A DNA stretch of 64,000 bases, from assembly GCA_947623455.1 (NCBI GenBank), contig OX392527.1, positions 11,094,001 to 11,158,000 on the forward strand, read 5' to 3'. The notes beneath the pieces are model-generated. The model did no database searches. It had not been told where the DNA came from and saw nothing but the letters and a program-made list of their open reading frames with translations. This document shows positions 1 to 11,309 of the stretch, piece by piece. The DNA is from Mimachlamys varia. Taxonomy: Eukaryota > Mollusca > Bivalvia > Pectinida > Pectinidae. The translations under genes were made by a program, and so were the position numbers. Every line of letters starts with the position of its first letter. Position 1 is the stretch's first letter.

Positions 1-1454
1 CTAGTCATAGGCATAGGACTAGTGGCTAACGTCCCAGACTGAATTTAAAATACACTTTGGTTCACATGTCTTACCTATCATACATGGTAAATAAATTACT
101 GGCTTCTTGGTTGAGAGATACACACACTTAAAACCATTAAGTTTTTTTTATGCTGAATGTTTGCCTGAAGCAATGGGGTCATGGTTGCTTTCAATGGGTT
201 GTATATATATATAGTACTACATTCGTTAAGGTATCCATTGTGTACGTAATGTAGAAAACATTTGAATTTGTGCCAATTTTGTGTAAGTTTTGCAAAGAAT
301 ATTGTAATTCTTTATATAAAATAATTTGCGCTCTTGTTTATGATCGAGTGTCCAAGAAAAAGTGAAGAGAATATCTTAGACTGGAAAAGTTATTATTACA
401 ATGTATACCACATAAGACAAGTTTCTCCAGGTTAGAGATGACAGAAGTTTTACTTTATAAAGTACAAATATTTATGTGTATACACAAAATCCAGTTTCCC
501 TACCAACAGGAGTAAAGAAGTTTTGTGAGCACAACTAATTGTTGCTTGTCATAGCTTAGCTGCTGATATTTGTTATCTGTTGATCATCATCAGGATGTTG
601 GTGTGTGTTTTACGTACTACCTGTCACAAGTATGTACGTATAGTAACAGTGAGAACTATGTACAAATGTTGGAGCTCCCTTTTACACATCTCTAGGACTC
701 TAACTTGTACATCTAGACCATTTCCTGCTGTTTTAGAATTTTAATGAGGTTCCTGGTAAATGTATGTGGGGTCCTACACGTGTAGTAGTATGTCTTCTTT
801 ACTGAAGCTTCGGAATATTTGTTTTTTAAGTCCAAAAGTAATAGATCATTATTTTGAATGTATCCTACTTTTAGTTTTACTGAAGGACAATATCAGGGAT
901 AACACTTTTTTTTCCGATGGGTATGGTACTTTTGTGTTTCCTGGAGACCCCTGTGAATACCCCTACACTGTTTTACATGAGAAAATCTCTACATGTAATG
1001 CTTATGCAATAACAGAGGAAAACAAATGAAAGTCGGAGAAAAAGTCCATCTAGTTTTGACCTCTATCCCCAGGTCTGTATGTATGTGTTTTGAGGTAGTT
1101 CTCCTAGTTTACCAGTACCAGGTTGTTTTTTCCTTACATTTGATCATTACTTCGCTAAATCTATGAAGAAGGAGTTGGGTACTGGTAAATCTGAAAATAT
1201 AGGTCTCAAAATTCATTAATTATAGTAGGCAGGTGAAAATTGTTTTGTTGGTGCCATAAATGAAGGTTTTAGAAAATCATGTAGAAAATGTAAAAGACAA
1301 CATGACACTGTGAACAATCTATATAGCTAGAGTAAATCTATGGATTGTGCCTATAAATGTATACTGATTATAATGATAATGATAAAACTCCATTTAACAC
1401 TGCTGGTAATCAAAGCTGATGCAGTTGAGAAAATGTCTTAGTTAATTAAGTAGC
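1..1454. other. Anonymous AT-rich sequence
   Basis: No array, RNA gene or convincing exon is visible. An 89-codon open frame at 760-1029 (+) begins with ATG but has no recognisable domain, no splice signal that stands out and a composition like translated noncoding DNA, so it is not called as a gene. Confidence 0.5.
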
Positions 1455-1622
1455 ATGTATCAACATAACAAAAATAAATAAGATTGTGTTATAATTGTTA
1501 TATCAGTGTAATGTATCAACATAACAAAAATAAATAAGATTGTGTTATAATTGTTATATTAGTGTAATGTATCAACATAACAAAAATAAATAAGGTTGTG
1601 TTATAATTGTTATATCAGTGTA
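1455..1622. repeat. Short tandem repeat, 56 bp x 3
   Basis: Three head-to-tail copies begin at 1455, 1511 and 1567. Each contains atgtatcaacataac followed by an AT-rich tail ending in atcagtgta. Copies differ by only single bases, so the triplication looks recent. Confidence 0.95.
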
Positions 1623-3420
1623 ATATTTCTTGTACTCATCCATTGTATTTCAAAGCCTGTACAAGTCACTGTCAAGTATGATGAAGATATTGTAAGTAAG
1701 TCGTGAGTTGCTACATGTATGATATGAAATGTCAGGACACCTATAGATGACAGCAGAACACTTGTGGGTTATTGATTTTTGTATTGATCTGGCGCTTAAC
1801 ACTTGGAGTGTGAGTCCACACAATCTCTGCTAGACTGGTGGTCAGCTCAATCAGGCCATCGGAGATTGCAGGAAAATTGAACTAACGTTTGGTGTGAGAC
1901 TCTAAAATAGCAACAGTTGATGTTGATGGTTGCTAATTTTCAGCAATGATTCAGTGTAACTTAAAAATAGACCGATAGCAAGGTAAAAAACCCCATGATC
2001 ATTCATTGTTTACATCTCATAACTGGCCTGTTCTGTCATGTCATAAATATTGTATGACGTGTAATAACATTACTGTAATGTCATAAATAAACATCTTCTG
2101 ATGTCATATGGTTGTTGCATTAGTGAAAATCGTACATTCAGAGTAAATATTTGCCTTTCTTAAAGGAAAATAAACTTAAGATTTCTGGCATATTTTCTCA
2201 TAAATGGAAGTTAAGTGATTAATAGAATGTTGCACTCCTGTCAATGTAATATGGAATATATTAAACTTGTGTAATAATTGAAAATGTTATTCACATAAAT
2301 ACTTGTGACATATCAATTTATTGAACTTGTTTAATAAATTCCATATTACATTGACTTCTCTATATCTTGTTCACAGAAATATCTTTGACAGTATTTCACT
2401 AAAGCACTTGGAAAGGTACATGTATATGCAGTCATGATCATGCTTATTATTCCAAAATGAAAGAAAACAATTTCATGAATTCCAAGCTATTCGTATAGTT
2501 AAGTAAGGTAATTGATACAGAGTTTATCATGATACTAAATCTAAGATATGATATTTAAAATGATCTGTAATCAATTATTTTCATATTTAAAAGTTGACTA
2601 ATTTTCAAGATATCTATTTTTTTGCCATGATGACTATATTTCTAACCTAAATCATAATACACCAGGAAATTGTACCTAAACAAATTGATATATGATTTCC
2701 TTTGTATTTTCATCCTATACTCTTCGTACAATGTCATTGTTCTCCTTTGTTTTATGCTTTATCTTGTCAGAACAGAAGTATAACAGAGCTATTTTTAAAG
2801 TCCTTTGAAATTACTGAAGACTATTTCTTTCTTAGAGATTCAAGTTTATTTAGAATAGACCTTCTCTGATTTAAATTTTCTCTATCCCTTTTCTTTTTTG
2901 ATGACTATTTTTACTCGTTTAACCATCTGCAATTTATCAATCTCAATTGCTTCAAACACCTCCTCTTTTACTTTCATGTCTGCTTTCTTCCTTTCCGTTT
3001 TGTTACGGCTGTTCTGGAATACCAAATACACTAAGATGTTTGCTCTTTTTTCTATCCTTAATTTCTAAGATTACCAAATCCATTTCCAGTGCTAACGTTT
3101 CCTTTTGTAGAAAATGAGAGATTCAATCTTTTCTTTGATGGTGCTCAGCAGTATCTCGCATTTGAAACTAATATATATATATATCATATTGGGAGAAATC
3201 ATCATGCTTATAATTCCAGCTTCAGCATCTTCAAGCTTCAGTTTTCCCGGGATATTTAATCTCTTTGTCATTGTTTGCACACAGAATGTACTCGGTGGAA
3301 GATGATACGGTCATTCTAAATTCTACTTTTGGCTAATGCTAGTCGAATGGCTTATTGATTTAAAAATTACTTCATCCATATCTTATTATATTTTTAATAT
3401 TGTTTTTATGTAATGTAATC
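1623..3420. other. Anonymous AT-rich sequence with one hairpin element
   Basis: Mostly unique AT-rich DNA. It contains the inverted repeat listed at 2240-2355, and a short AT dinucleotide run near 3168-3184. Open frames here are 62-64 codons, overlap on opposite strands and have no recognisable features. Confidence 0.5.
2240..2355. repeat. 116 bp inverted-repeat (hairpin) element
   Basis: The left arm starts gtcaatgtaatatggaat at 2240-2257 and its exact reverse complement lies at 2338-2355. The match extends inward to 27 bp with one mismatch (2240-2266 against 2329-2355). It could be a very small MITE-like relic or simply a dyad; no clear target duplication is visible at the outer edges. Confidence 0.7.
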
Positions 3421-3587
3421 GTTTTATGTGTCTTTGTGGTTTTGTGGAGCGGATTGCCCCAAAAATTTGACAGCACCATTTTGTCTACGTTGTTGGAATA
3501 ACTTCTTTCCCCTTCTTAAAAAAGTTGAAGTAATTTACATCCAACAAATATATGTTTGATAAATGAATCTTTAATGATTGTGCCAAA

Positions 3588-4252
3588 TGACCTAGTTTTT
3601 GACCATGTAAAATTTGAAATGCAAACTTGTACATGAAATGATGTTTGTGAATACTTGTGTGAAGTTTCGTGTCAATCACTTGAGAACTGCAGTCTGTAGA
3701 GCGGCGACATCCAGATTTCTGTCAATTTCTATTTATAGTAATGGTGACCTAGTTTTTGACTGCAGATGTTGAAATATAAACTCATACATGGGATGACTGT
3801 GCTCACTCTAGTCTGAAAAAGGATTTAGCAAAAGTCACTAAAGACCACTTTTCTCTTTTAGCAAATAAGAACTCCTTTAGCAACTTTTATTCATTAGTAG
3901 AGTCAAAATTCAAGGGTTAATATTAATATAAGTTTGTATGTATTTAATATACCATTCATTGAATTGCATCAATTCTTATTATACATTTGTATATAGAGTC
4001 AGTGTGTATGAAAATGGTTTATTCAACACAAATTCCATTAGCAAAAGTAGCTAAAGGCATATATTTTCTTTTAGCAAATAAGCATTTCATTTCGTTAATA
4101 AAGAAAATGCTAATGGCTAGAGTGAGCACAGGATGATGTTTATGAACAATTATTTGAAGTTTAGCATTAATCACTTCAGAAATGCAGCCAATAGAGTGGT
4201 GATGTTAAAAATTATGTTAATTTCTATTAATAGTTACAATGACCTAGTTTTT
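3588..4252. repeat. Dispersed repeat with 155-157 bp tandem core, interrupted
   Basis: The motif tgacctagttttt occurs at 3588, 3745 and 4240. The first spacing is 157 bp. The second is 495 bp, which becomes 155 bp when the 340 bp insertion (335 bp element plus 5 bp target duplication) is removed. Each unit holds recognisable related text (a run resembling atgatgtttgtgaa, then a piece resembling aatcacttcagaa, then tttctatttatagt). The third unit is cut off after the motif, where the 46 bp array starts. The style resembles non-autonomous tandem-core mobile elements known in bivalves; family assignment is inference. Confidence 0.8.
3797..4131. mobile_element. 335 bp MITE-like insertion with 15 bp terminal inverted repeats
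   Basis: The left end ctgtgctcactctag (3797-3811) and right end ctagagtgagcacag (4117-4131) are perfect inverted repeats. The element is flanked by a direct repeat gatga (3792-3796 and 4132-4136), fitting a target-site duplication. The uninterrupted site is seen one unit upstream around 3635-3650. Inside, a block with gcaaaagt...ctaaag and cttttagcaaataag occurs twice about 208 bp apart. It encodes nothing, so a non-autonomous DNA transposon is the best reading; the superfamily is unknown to me. Confidence 0.85.
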
Positions 4253-5372
4253 GGGGTGTTACAAGGTAGGTTTACCTCTTTTTATTGAATTATGAGGACC
4301 TGAGGTGTTATGAGGTAGGTTTACCTCTATATTAAGGATGAGGACCTGAGGTGTTATGAGGTAGGTTTACCTCTATATTAAGGATGAGGACCTGAGGTGT
4401 TATGAGGTAGGTTTACCTCTATATTAAGGGTGAGGACCTGAGGTGTTATGAGGTAGGTTTACCTCTATATTAAGGATGAGGACCTGAGGTGTTATGAGGT
4501 AGGTTTACCTCTATATTAAGGATGAGGACCTGCCGTGTTATGAGGTAGGTTTACCTCTATATTAAGGATGAGGACCTGCAGTGTTATGAGGTAGGTTTAC
4601 CTCTATATTAAGGATGAGGACCTGAGGTGTTATGAGGTAGGTTTACCTCTATATTAAGGATGAGGACCTGAGGTGTTATGAGGTAGGTTTACCTCTATAT
4701 TAAGGATGAGGACCTGAGGTGTAATGAGGTAGGTTTACCTCTATATTAAGGATGAGGACCTTAGGTGTTATGAGGTAGGTTTATCTCTATATTAAGGATG
4801 AGGACCTTAGGTGTTTTGAGGTAGGTTTACCTCTTTATATTGAATTATGAGGACCTGAGGTGTTATGAGGTAGGTTTACGTCTTTATATTGAATTATGAG
4901 GACCTGAGGTGTTATGAGGTAGGTTTACCTCTTTATTAAGGATGAGGACCTGAGGTGTTTTGAGGTAGGTTTACCTCTTTATATTGAATTATGAGGACCT
5001 GAGGTGTTATGAGGTAGGTTTACCTCTTTATATTGAATTATGAGGACCTGAGGTGTTATGAGGTAGGTTTACCTCTTTATTAAGGATGAGGACCTGAGGT
5101 GTTATGAGGTAGGTTTACCTCTTTATATTGAATTATGAGGACCTGAGGTGTTATGAGGTAGGTTTACCTCTATATTAAGGATGAGGACCTGAGGTGTAAT
5201 GAGGTAGGTTTACCTCTATATTAAGGATGAGGACCTGAGGTGTTATGAGGTAGGTTTACCTCTATATTAAGGATGAGGACCTGAGGTGTTATGAGGTAGG
5301 TTTACCTCTATATTAAGGATGAGGACCTGAGGTGTTATGAGGTAGGTTTACCTCTATATTAAGGGTGAGGAC
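4253..5372. repeat. Minisatellite array, 46 bp unit (some 49 bp), about 24 copies
   Basis: The core gaggtaggtttacctc repeats every 46 bp. It includes a short dyad, gaggta facing tacctc. A second unit type of 49 bp, with tatattgaattatgagg in place of tatattaaggatgagg, is found in the first copy and again interspersed in the 4815-5150 part. Copies are otherwise nearly identical. The array begins within the truncated third unit of the upstream dispersed repeat. Confidence 0.95.
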
Positions 5373-5866
5373 TTTGGTTGTTGTAAGTTATTTTATAAAA
5401 AAATGAAGGTATATCAGTGTAAATGTTAGAGAAACATTGGGTGTTATACGACAGGATTGAAAAAAAAGATTGTGTATATTTGATGTACTGGGTGTTAAAT
5501 GTATCTATAACATACCAGATGTGTTTTTAAATGTTATGTACCTTATATACATGTATATAATATACTTACAGCTACTCTAAATGAGTTCCCTGGTGGTATA
5601 GAACTAGAAGTTTAAAGTGCTTAAGTCATTTACATCTGATATTGTGATTATGATCTACAGCATAAACCCTTCACCACACTTCACTGACATGTACACACAG
5701 CATTAGGGTGTATAAGAACTTGTAGTATACAGAATACATATGTCAACAAATAATTATCCATAAGGCTTAACAAAGTGGAGTAAATATTTATCAAAATTTT
5801 TGACGATTTTGAATCCTATATTTTCAAATACCTAGTAAAAGTTGTTAATATCCTTCAAACATCTTG
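5373..5866. other. Anonymous AT-rich spacer
   Basis: Nothing recognisable between two arrays; no open frame of note and no repeat. Confidence 0.5.
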
Positions 5867-7290
5867 CTCATAGTAGAAATGTGTACAGCTTCTACTCGGG
5901 AGTAGGAGGAAGTAGCTAGGCGGTGGCAACTAAGTTCTGTCTTACTCATTGTAGAAATGTGTACAGTACACTACTACACTACTAGGAAGTAGGAGGCAGT
6001 AGCTAGGCAGTGGCAACTAAGTTCTGTCTTACTCATTGTAGAAATGTGTACAGCTTCTACTGGGGAGTAGGAGGTAGTGCTAGGTGGTGGCAACTAAAAT
6101 CTGTCTTACTCATTGTAGAAATGTGTACAGCTTCTACTGGGGAGTAGGAGGTAGTGCTAGGTGGTGGCAACTAAAATCTGTCTTACTCATTGTAGAAATG
6201 TGTACAGCTTCTACTGGGGAGTAGGAGGCAGTAGCTAGGCAGTGGCAACTAAGTTCTGTCTTACTCATTGTAGAAATGTGTACAGCTTCTACTGGGGAGT
6301 AGGAGGAAGTAGCTAGGCAGTGGCAACTAAGTTCTGTCTTACTCATAGTAGAAATGTGTACAGCTTCTACTGGGGAGTAGGAGGCAGTAGCTAGGCAGTG
6401 GCAACTAAGTTCTGTCTTACTTATAGTAGAAATGTGTACAGCTTCTACTGGGGAGTAGGAGGTAGTAGCTTGGTGGTGGCAACTAAATTCTGTCTTACTC
6501 ATAGTAGAAATGTGTACAGTACACTACTACACTACTAGGAAGTAGGAGGCAGAGCTAGGCGGTGGCAACTAAGTTCTGTCTTACTCATAGTAGAAATGTG
6601 TACAGCTTCTACTGGGGAGTAGGAGGAAGTAGCTAGGCGGTGGCAACTAAGTTCTGTCTTACTCATAGTAGAAATGTGTACAGCTTCTACTGGGGAGTAG
6701 GAGGAAGTAGCTAGGCGGTGGCAACTAAATTCTGTCTTACTCATTGTAGAAATGTGTACAGCTTCTACTGGGAAGTAGGAGGCATTGCTAGGTGGTGGCA
6801 ACTAAAATCTGTCTTACTCATTGTAGAAATGTATACAGCTTCTACTGGGGAGTAGGAGGCAGTAGCTAGGCAGTGGCAACTAAGTTCTGACTTACTCATA
6901 GTAGAAATGTGTACAGCTTCTACTGGGGAGTAGGAGGCAGTAGCTAGGCAGTGGCAACTAAGTTCTGTCTTACTCATAGTAGAAATGTGTACAGCTTCTA
7001 CTGGGGAGTAGGAGGTAGTAGCTAGGCAGTGGCAACTAAGTTCTGTCTTACTCATAGTAGAAATGTGTACAGCTTCTACTGGGGAGTAGGAGGTAGTAGC
7101 TAGGCGGTGGCAACTAAGTTCTGTCTTACTCATAGTAGAAATGTGTACAGTACACTACTACACTACTAGGAAGTAGGAGGCAGTGCTAGGCGGTGGCAAC
7201 TAAGTTCTGTCTTACTCATAGTAGAAATGTGTACAGTACACTACTACACTACTAGGAAGTAGTAGGCAGTGTTAGGCGGTGGCAACTAAA
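5867..7290. repeat. Minisatellite array, 78 bp unit, about 18 copies
   Basis: The core gtagaaatgtgtacag recurs at mostly 78 bp spacing. Two unit types alternate: the common form with cttctactggggagtagg and a longer one with tacactactacactacta (around 5960, 6517, 7148 and 7235). Because 78 is a multiple of three, the minus strand stays open over up to 122 codons as a 26-residue repeat containing SKTELSCHCLA. Single-base indels break the frame repeatedly (5 or more times), so I do not call a gene. Confidence 0.95.
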
Positions 7291-7992
7291 TCCTGGTGCG
7301 GACGGTTTAGCTACACCATTAGATTGGCTTTGCAGACATAACATATGTTTTTCCGACAATACAAGGTCATCAGCTTGTGGATGAGTGAGAGGAGTAGGAG
7401 CTGTGTATATGTGGGAGGAAGCCAGAATAGTTGTTGTAGTAACTGTAACCCTTGTAGGTCGTACAGAATACTAATAACTCTACAATGTAAGAGTTGTCTC
7501 CCCTATAGTAGAAAATTAATCAGAATTGTTTTAAATATGTGAACAATGAGTTGCTTTGTGATCATCAGTAATCTGTACACTATAAATCACATTGAAACAT
7601 TCCTACCCTTGATCTGAAGTTTCTGCTATGTTGATGTTGATATAATTAAATATGACCTAAATTGTATGTATTTTTGTTGTGTTAAAATATCATAGTTATT
7701 TCATCAGAGGATGCTTGTAGGGTAAAAAAGGCTTGTTTTGGTTTATAAATAATGCCCAAGTAGATTGGCAGCATCCTCATATGACAGTACAATATACAGA
7801 GATTTGTAGACAAATTGATTGAATTGATGTAAGGGAAAGCATTTTAATTGATGTCAGATGAAAGTTAAAGCATTTAAAAGACCTATTACTGAGGATAAGG
7901 TGTTATTGTGAGAGGATGTATAAATGGTGGTTTTGATGATGAAAGATCAGGTAAATAACTCAGAGTAGTGAAAAGAAGAAGGAGGATTAGGA
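7291..7992. other. Anonymous spacer
   Basis: Unique AT-rich DNA between two arrays. A 65-codon frame at 7345-7542 (+) has no supporting feature. Confidence 0.5.
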
Positions 7993-10900
7993 ATGGACTA
8001 TTCCTAGGCCTATGATTGAACTGACTGAAGCCATGGAACATTCCTAGGCTTCTGATTGTACTGACTGAATCAAGGGAACATTCCTAGGCCTCTGATTGTA
8101 CTACTGAAGCAAGGAAACATACCTAGGCCTCTGACTGTACTGACTGAAGCAAGGGAACATCCCTAGGCCTCTGACTGTACTGACTGAAGCCATGGAACAT
8201 TCCTAGGCTTCTGATTGTACTGACTGAATCAAGGGAACATTCCTAGGCCTCTGATTGTACTACTGAAGCAAGGAAACATACCTATGCCTCTGACTGTACT
8301 GACTGAAGCAAGGGAACATCCCTAGGCCTCTGACTGTACTGACTGAAGCCAGGGAACATTACTAGCCTCTGATTGTACTGACTGAAGCCACGGAACATCC
8401 CTAGGCCTCTGACTGTACTGACTGAAGCAAGGGAACATTACTAGCCTCTGATTGTACTGACTGAAGCCACGGAACATCCCTAGGCCTCTGACTGTACTGA
8501 CTGAAGCAAGGGAACATTACTAGCCTCTGACTGTACTGACTGAAGCCAGGGAACATCCCTAGGCCTCTGACTGTACTGACTGAAGCAAGGGAACATTCCT
8601 AGGCCTCTGATTGTACTGACTGAAGCAAGGGAACATCCCTAGGCCTCTGATTGTACTGACTGAAGCAAGGGAACATTCCTAGGCCTCTGATTGTACTGAC
8701 TGAAGCAAGGGAACATTCCTAGGCCTCTGACTGTACTGACTGAAGCCAGGGAACATCCCTAGGCCTCTGACTGTACTGACTGAAGCAAGGGAACATTCCT
8801 AGGCCTCTGATTGTACTGACTGAAGCAAGGGAACATCCCTAGGCCTCTGATTGTACTGACTTAAGCCAGAGAACATTCCTAGGCTTCTGACTGTACTGAC
8901 TGAAGCCACAGAACATCCCTAGGCCTCTGATTGTACTGAATGAAGCAAGGGAACATTCCTAGGCCTCTGACTGTACTGACTGAAGCCACGGAACATCCCT
9001 AGGCCTCTGATTGTACTGACTAAAGCTGCCGAACATCCCTAGACCTCTGACTGTACTGACTGAAGCCACGGAACATCCCTAGGCCTCTGATTGTACTGAA
9101 TGAAGCAAGGGAACATTCCTAGGCCTCTGACTGTACTGACTGAAGCCACGGAACATCCCTAGGCCTCTGATTGTACTGAATGAAGCAAGGGAACATTCCT
9201 AGGCCTCTGATTGTACTGACTGAAGCAAGGGAACATTCCTAGGCCTCTGACTGTACTGACTGAAGCCACGGAACATCCCTAGGCCTCTGACTGTACTAAT
9301 TGAAGCCACGGAACATCCCTAGGCCTCTGATTGTACTGAATGAAGCAAGGGAACATTCCTAGGCCTCTGATTGTACTGAATGAAGCAAGGGAACATTCCT
9401 AGGCCTCTGATTGTACTGAATGAAGCAAGGGAACATTCCTAGGCCTCTGATTGTACTGACTGAAGCAAGGGAACATTCCTAAGCTTCTGATTGTACTGAC
9501 TGAAGCCAGGGAACATCCCTAGGCCTCTGACTGTACTGACTGAAGCCAGGGAACATCCCTAGGCCTCTGATTGTACTGACTGAAGCCAGGGAACATTACT
9601 TGGCCTCTGACTTTACTGACTGAAGCCAGGAAACATTCCTAGGCCTCTGATTGTACTGACTGAAGCCAGGAAACATCCCTAGGCCTCTGATTGTACTGAC
9701 TGAAGCAAGGGAACATTCCTAGGCCTCTGACTGTACTGACTGAAGCCACGGAACATCCCTAGGCCTCTGATTGTACTGACTAAAGCTGCCGAACATCCCT
9801 AGACCTCTGACTGTACTGACTGAAGCCACGGAACATCCCTAGGCCTCTGATTGTACTGAATGAAGCAAGGGAACATTCCTAGGCCTCTGATTGTACTGAC
9901 TGAAGCAAGGGAACATCCCTAGGCCTCTGATTGTACTGACTGAAGCAAGGGAACATTCCTAAGCTTCTGATTGTACTGACTGAAGCCAGGGAACATCCCT
10001 AGGCCTCTGACTGTACTGACTGAAGCCAGGGAACATCCCTAGGCCTCTGATTGTACTGACTGAAGCCAGGGAACATTACTTGGCCTCTGACTTTACTGAC
10101 TGAAGCCAGGAAACATTCCTAGGCCTCTGATTGTACTGACTGAAGCCAGGAAACATTCCTAGGCCTCTGATTGTACTGACTGAAGCCAGGGAACATCACT
10201 AGGCCTATGATTGTACTGACTGAAGCCACGGAACATCCCTAGGCCTCTGATTGTACTGACTGAAGCGACGGAACATCCCTAGGCCTCTGATTGTACTGAC
10301 TGAAGCAAGGGAACATCCCTAGGCCTCTGATTGTACTGACTGAAGCAAGGGAACATTCCTAAGCTTCTGATTGTACTGACTGAAGCAAGGGAACATCCCT
10401 AGGCCTCTGATTGTACTGACTGAAGCGACGGAACATCCCTAGGCCTCTGATTGTACTGACTGAAGCCAGGGAACATTACTTGGCCTTTGACTTTACTGAC
10501 TGAAGCCAGGAAACATTCCTAGGCCTCTGATTGTACTGACTGAAGCCAGGAAACATTCCTAGGCCTCTGATTGTACTGACTGAAGCCAGGGAACATTACT
10601 AGGCCTATGATTGTACTGACTGAAGCCAGGGAACATTCCTAGGCCTCTGACTGTACTGACTGAAGCCACGGAACATCCCTAGGCCTCTGACTGTACTGAC
10701 TGAAGCCAGGGAACATTACTAGCCTCTGATTGTACTGACTGAAGCCACGGAACATCCCTAGGCCTCTGACTGTACTGACTGAAGCAAGGGAACATTACTA
10801 GCCTCTGATTGTACTGACTGAAGCCACGGAACATCCCTAGGCCTCTGACTGTACTGACTGTTGCAAGGGAACATTCCTAGGCCTCTGATTGTACTGACTG

Positions 10901-11085
10901 AAGCAAGGGAACATTCCTAGGCCTCTGACTGTACTGACTGAAGCCACGGAACATCCCTAGGCCTCTGACTGTACTGACTGAAGCCACGGAACATCCCTAG
11001 GCCTCTGATTGTACTGAATGAAGCAAGGGAACATTCCTAGGCCTCTGACTGTACTGACTGAAGCCAGGGAACATTCCTAGGCCTC
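7993..11085. repeat. Minisatellite array, 40 bp unit, about 77 copies
   Basis: The core cctaggcctctgattgtact recurs every 40 bp with variants (attgtactgaa or ctgtactgac; aagcaaggg or aagccacgg). Some units lack one or two bases (for example acattactagcct). Rare variants are repeated at a distance: ctaaagctgccgaac occurs near 9019 and again near 9779 (760 bp, 19 units), and the variant acttggcctctgacttta occurs near 9598 and again near 10078 (480 bp, 12 units). This shows that multi-unit blocks were duplicated. No long open frame, as expected for a 40 bp unit. Confidence 0.97.
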
Positions 11086-11309
11086 CTAGTATTTGACCAC
11101 TTGGTGGCTGTCAATCACACATTGATATGTCCGATCCTTATTAAAATAATTGACCGGTAGAAATGATAGTTATAGTTGATTTGCATGTTGGATACTTTCT
11201 TGGTTTGAAGTAGATATGGAGAACACTGCAGTCAGAGAGATGAGCCTGGCAATATTCAATGCACTTGAGATGGAATTAATAAAAAACAGATGGTCACAGT
11301 AAACTAAGG

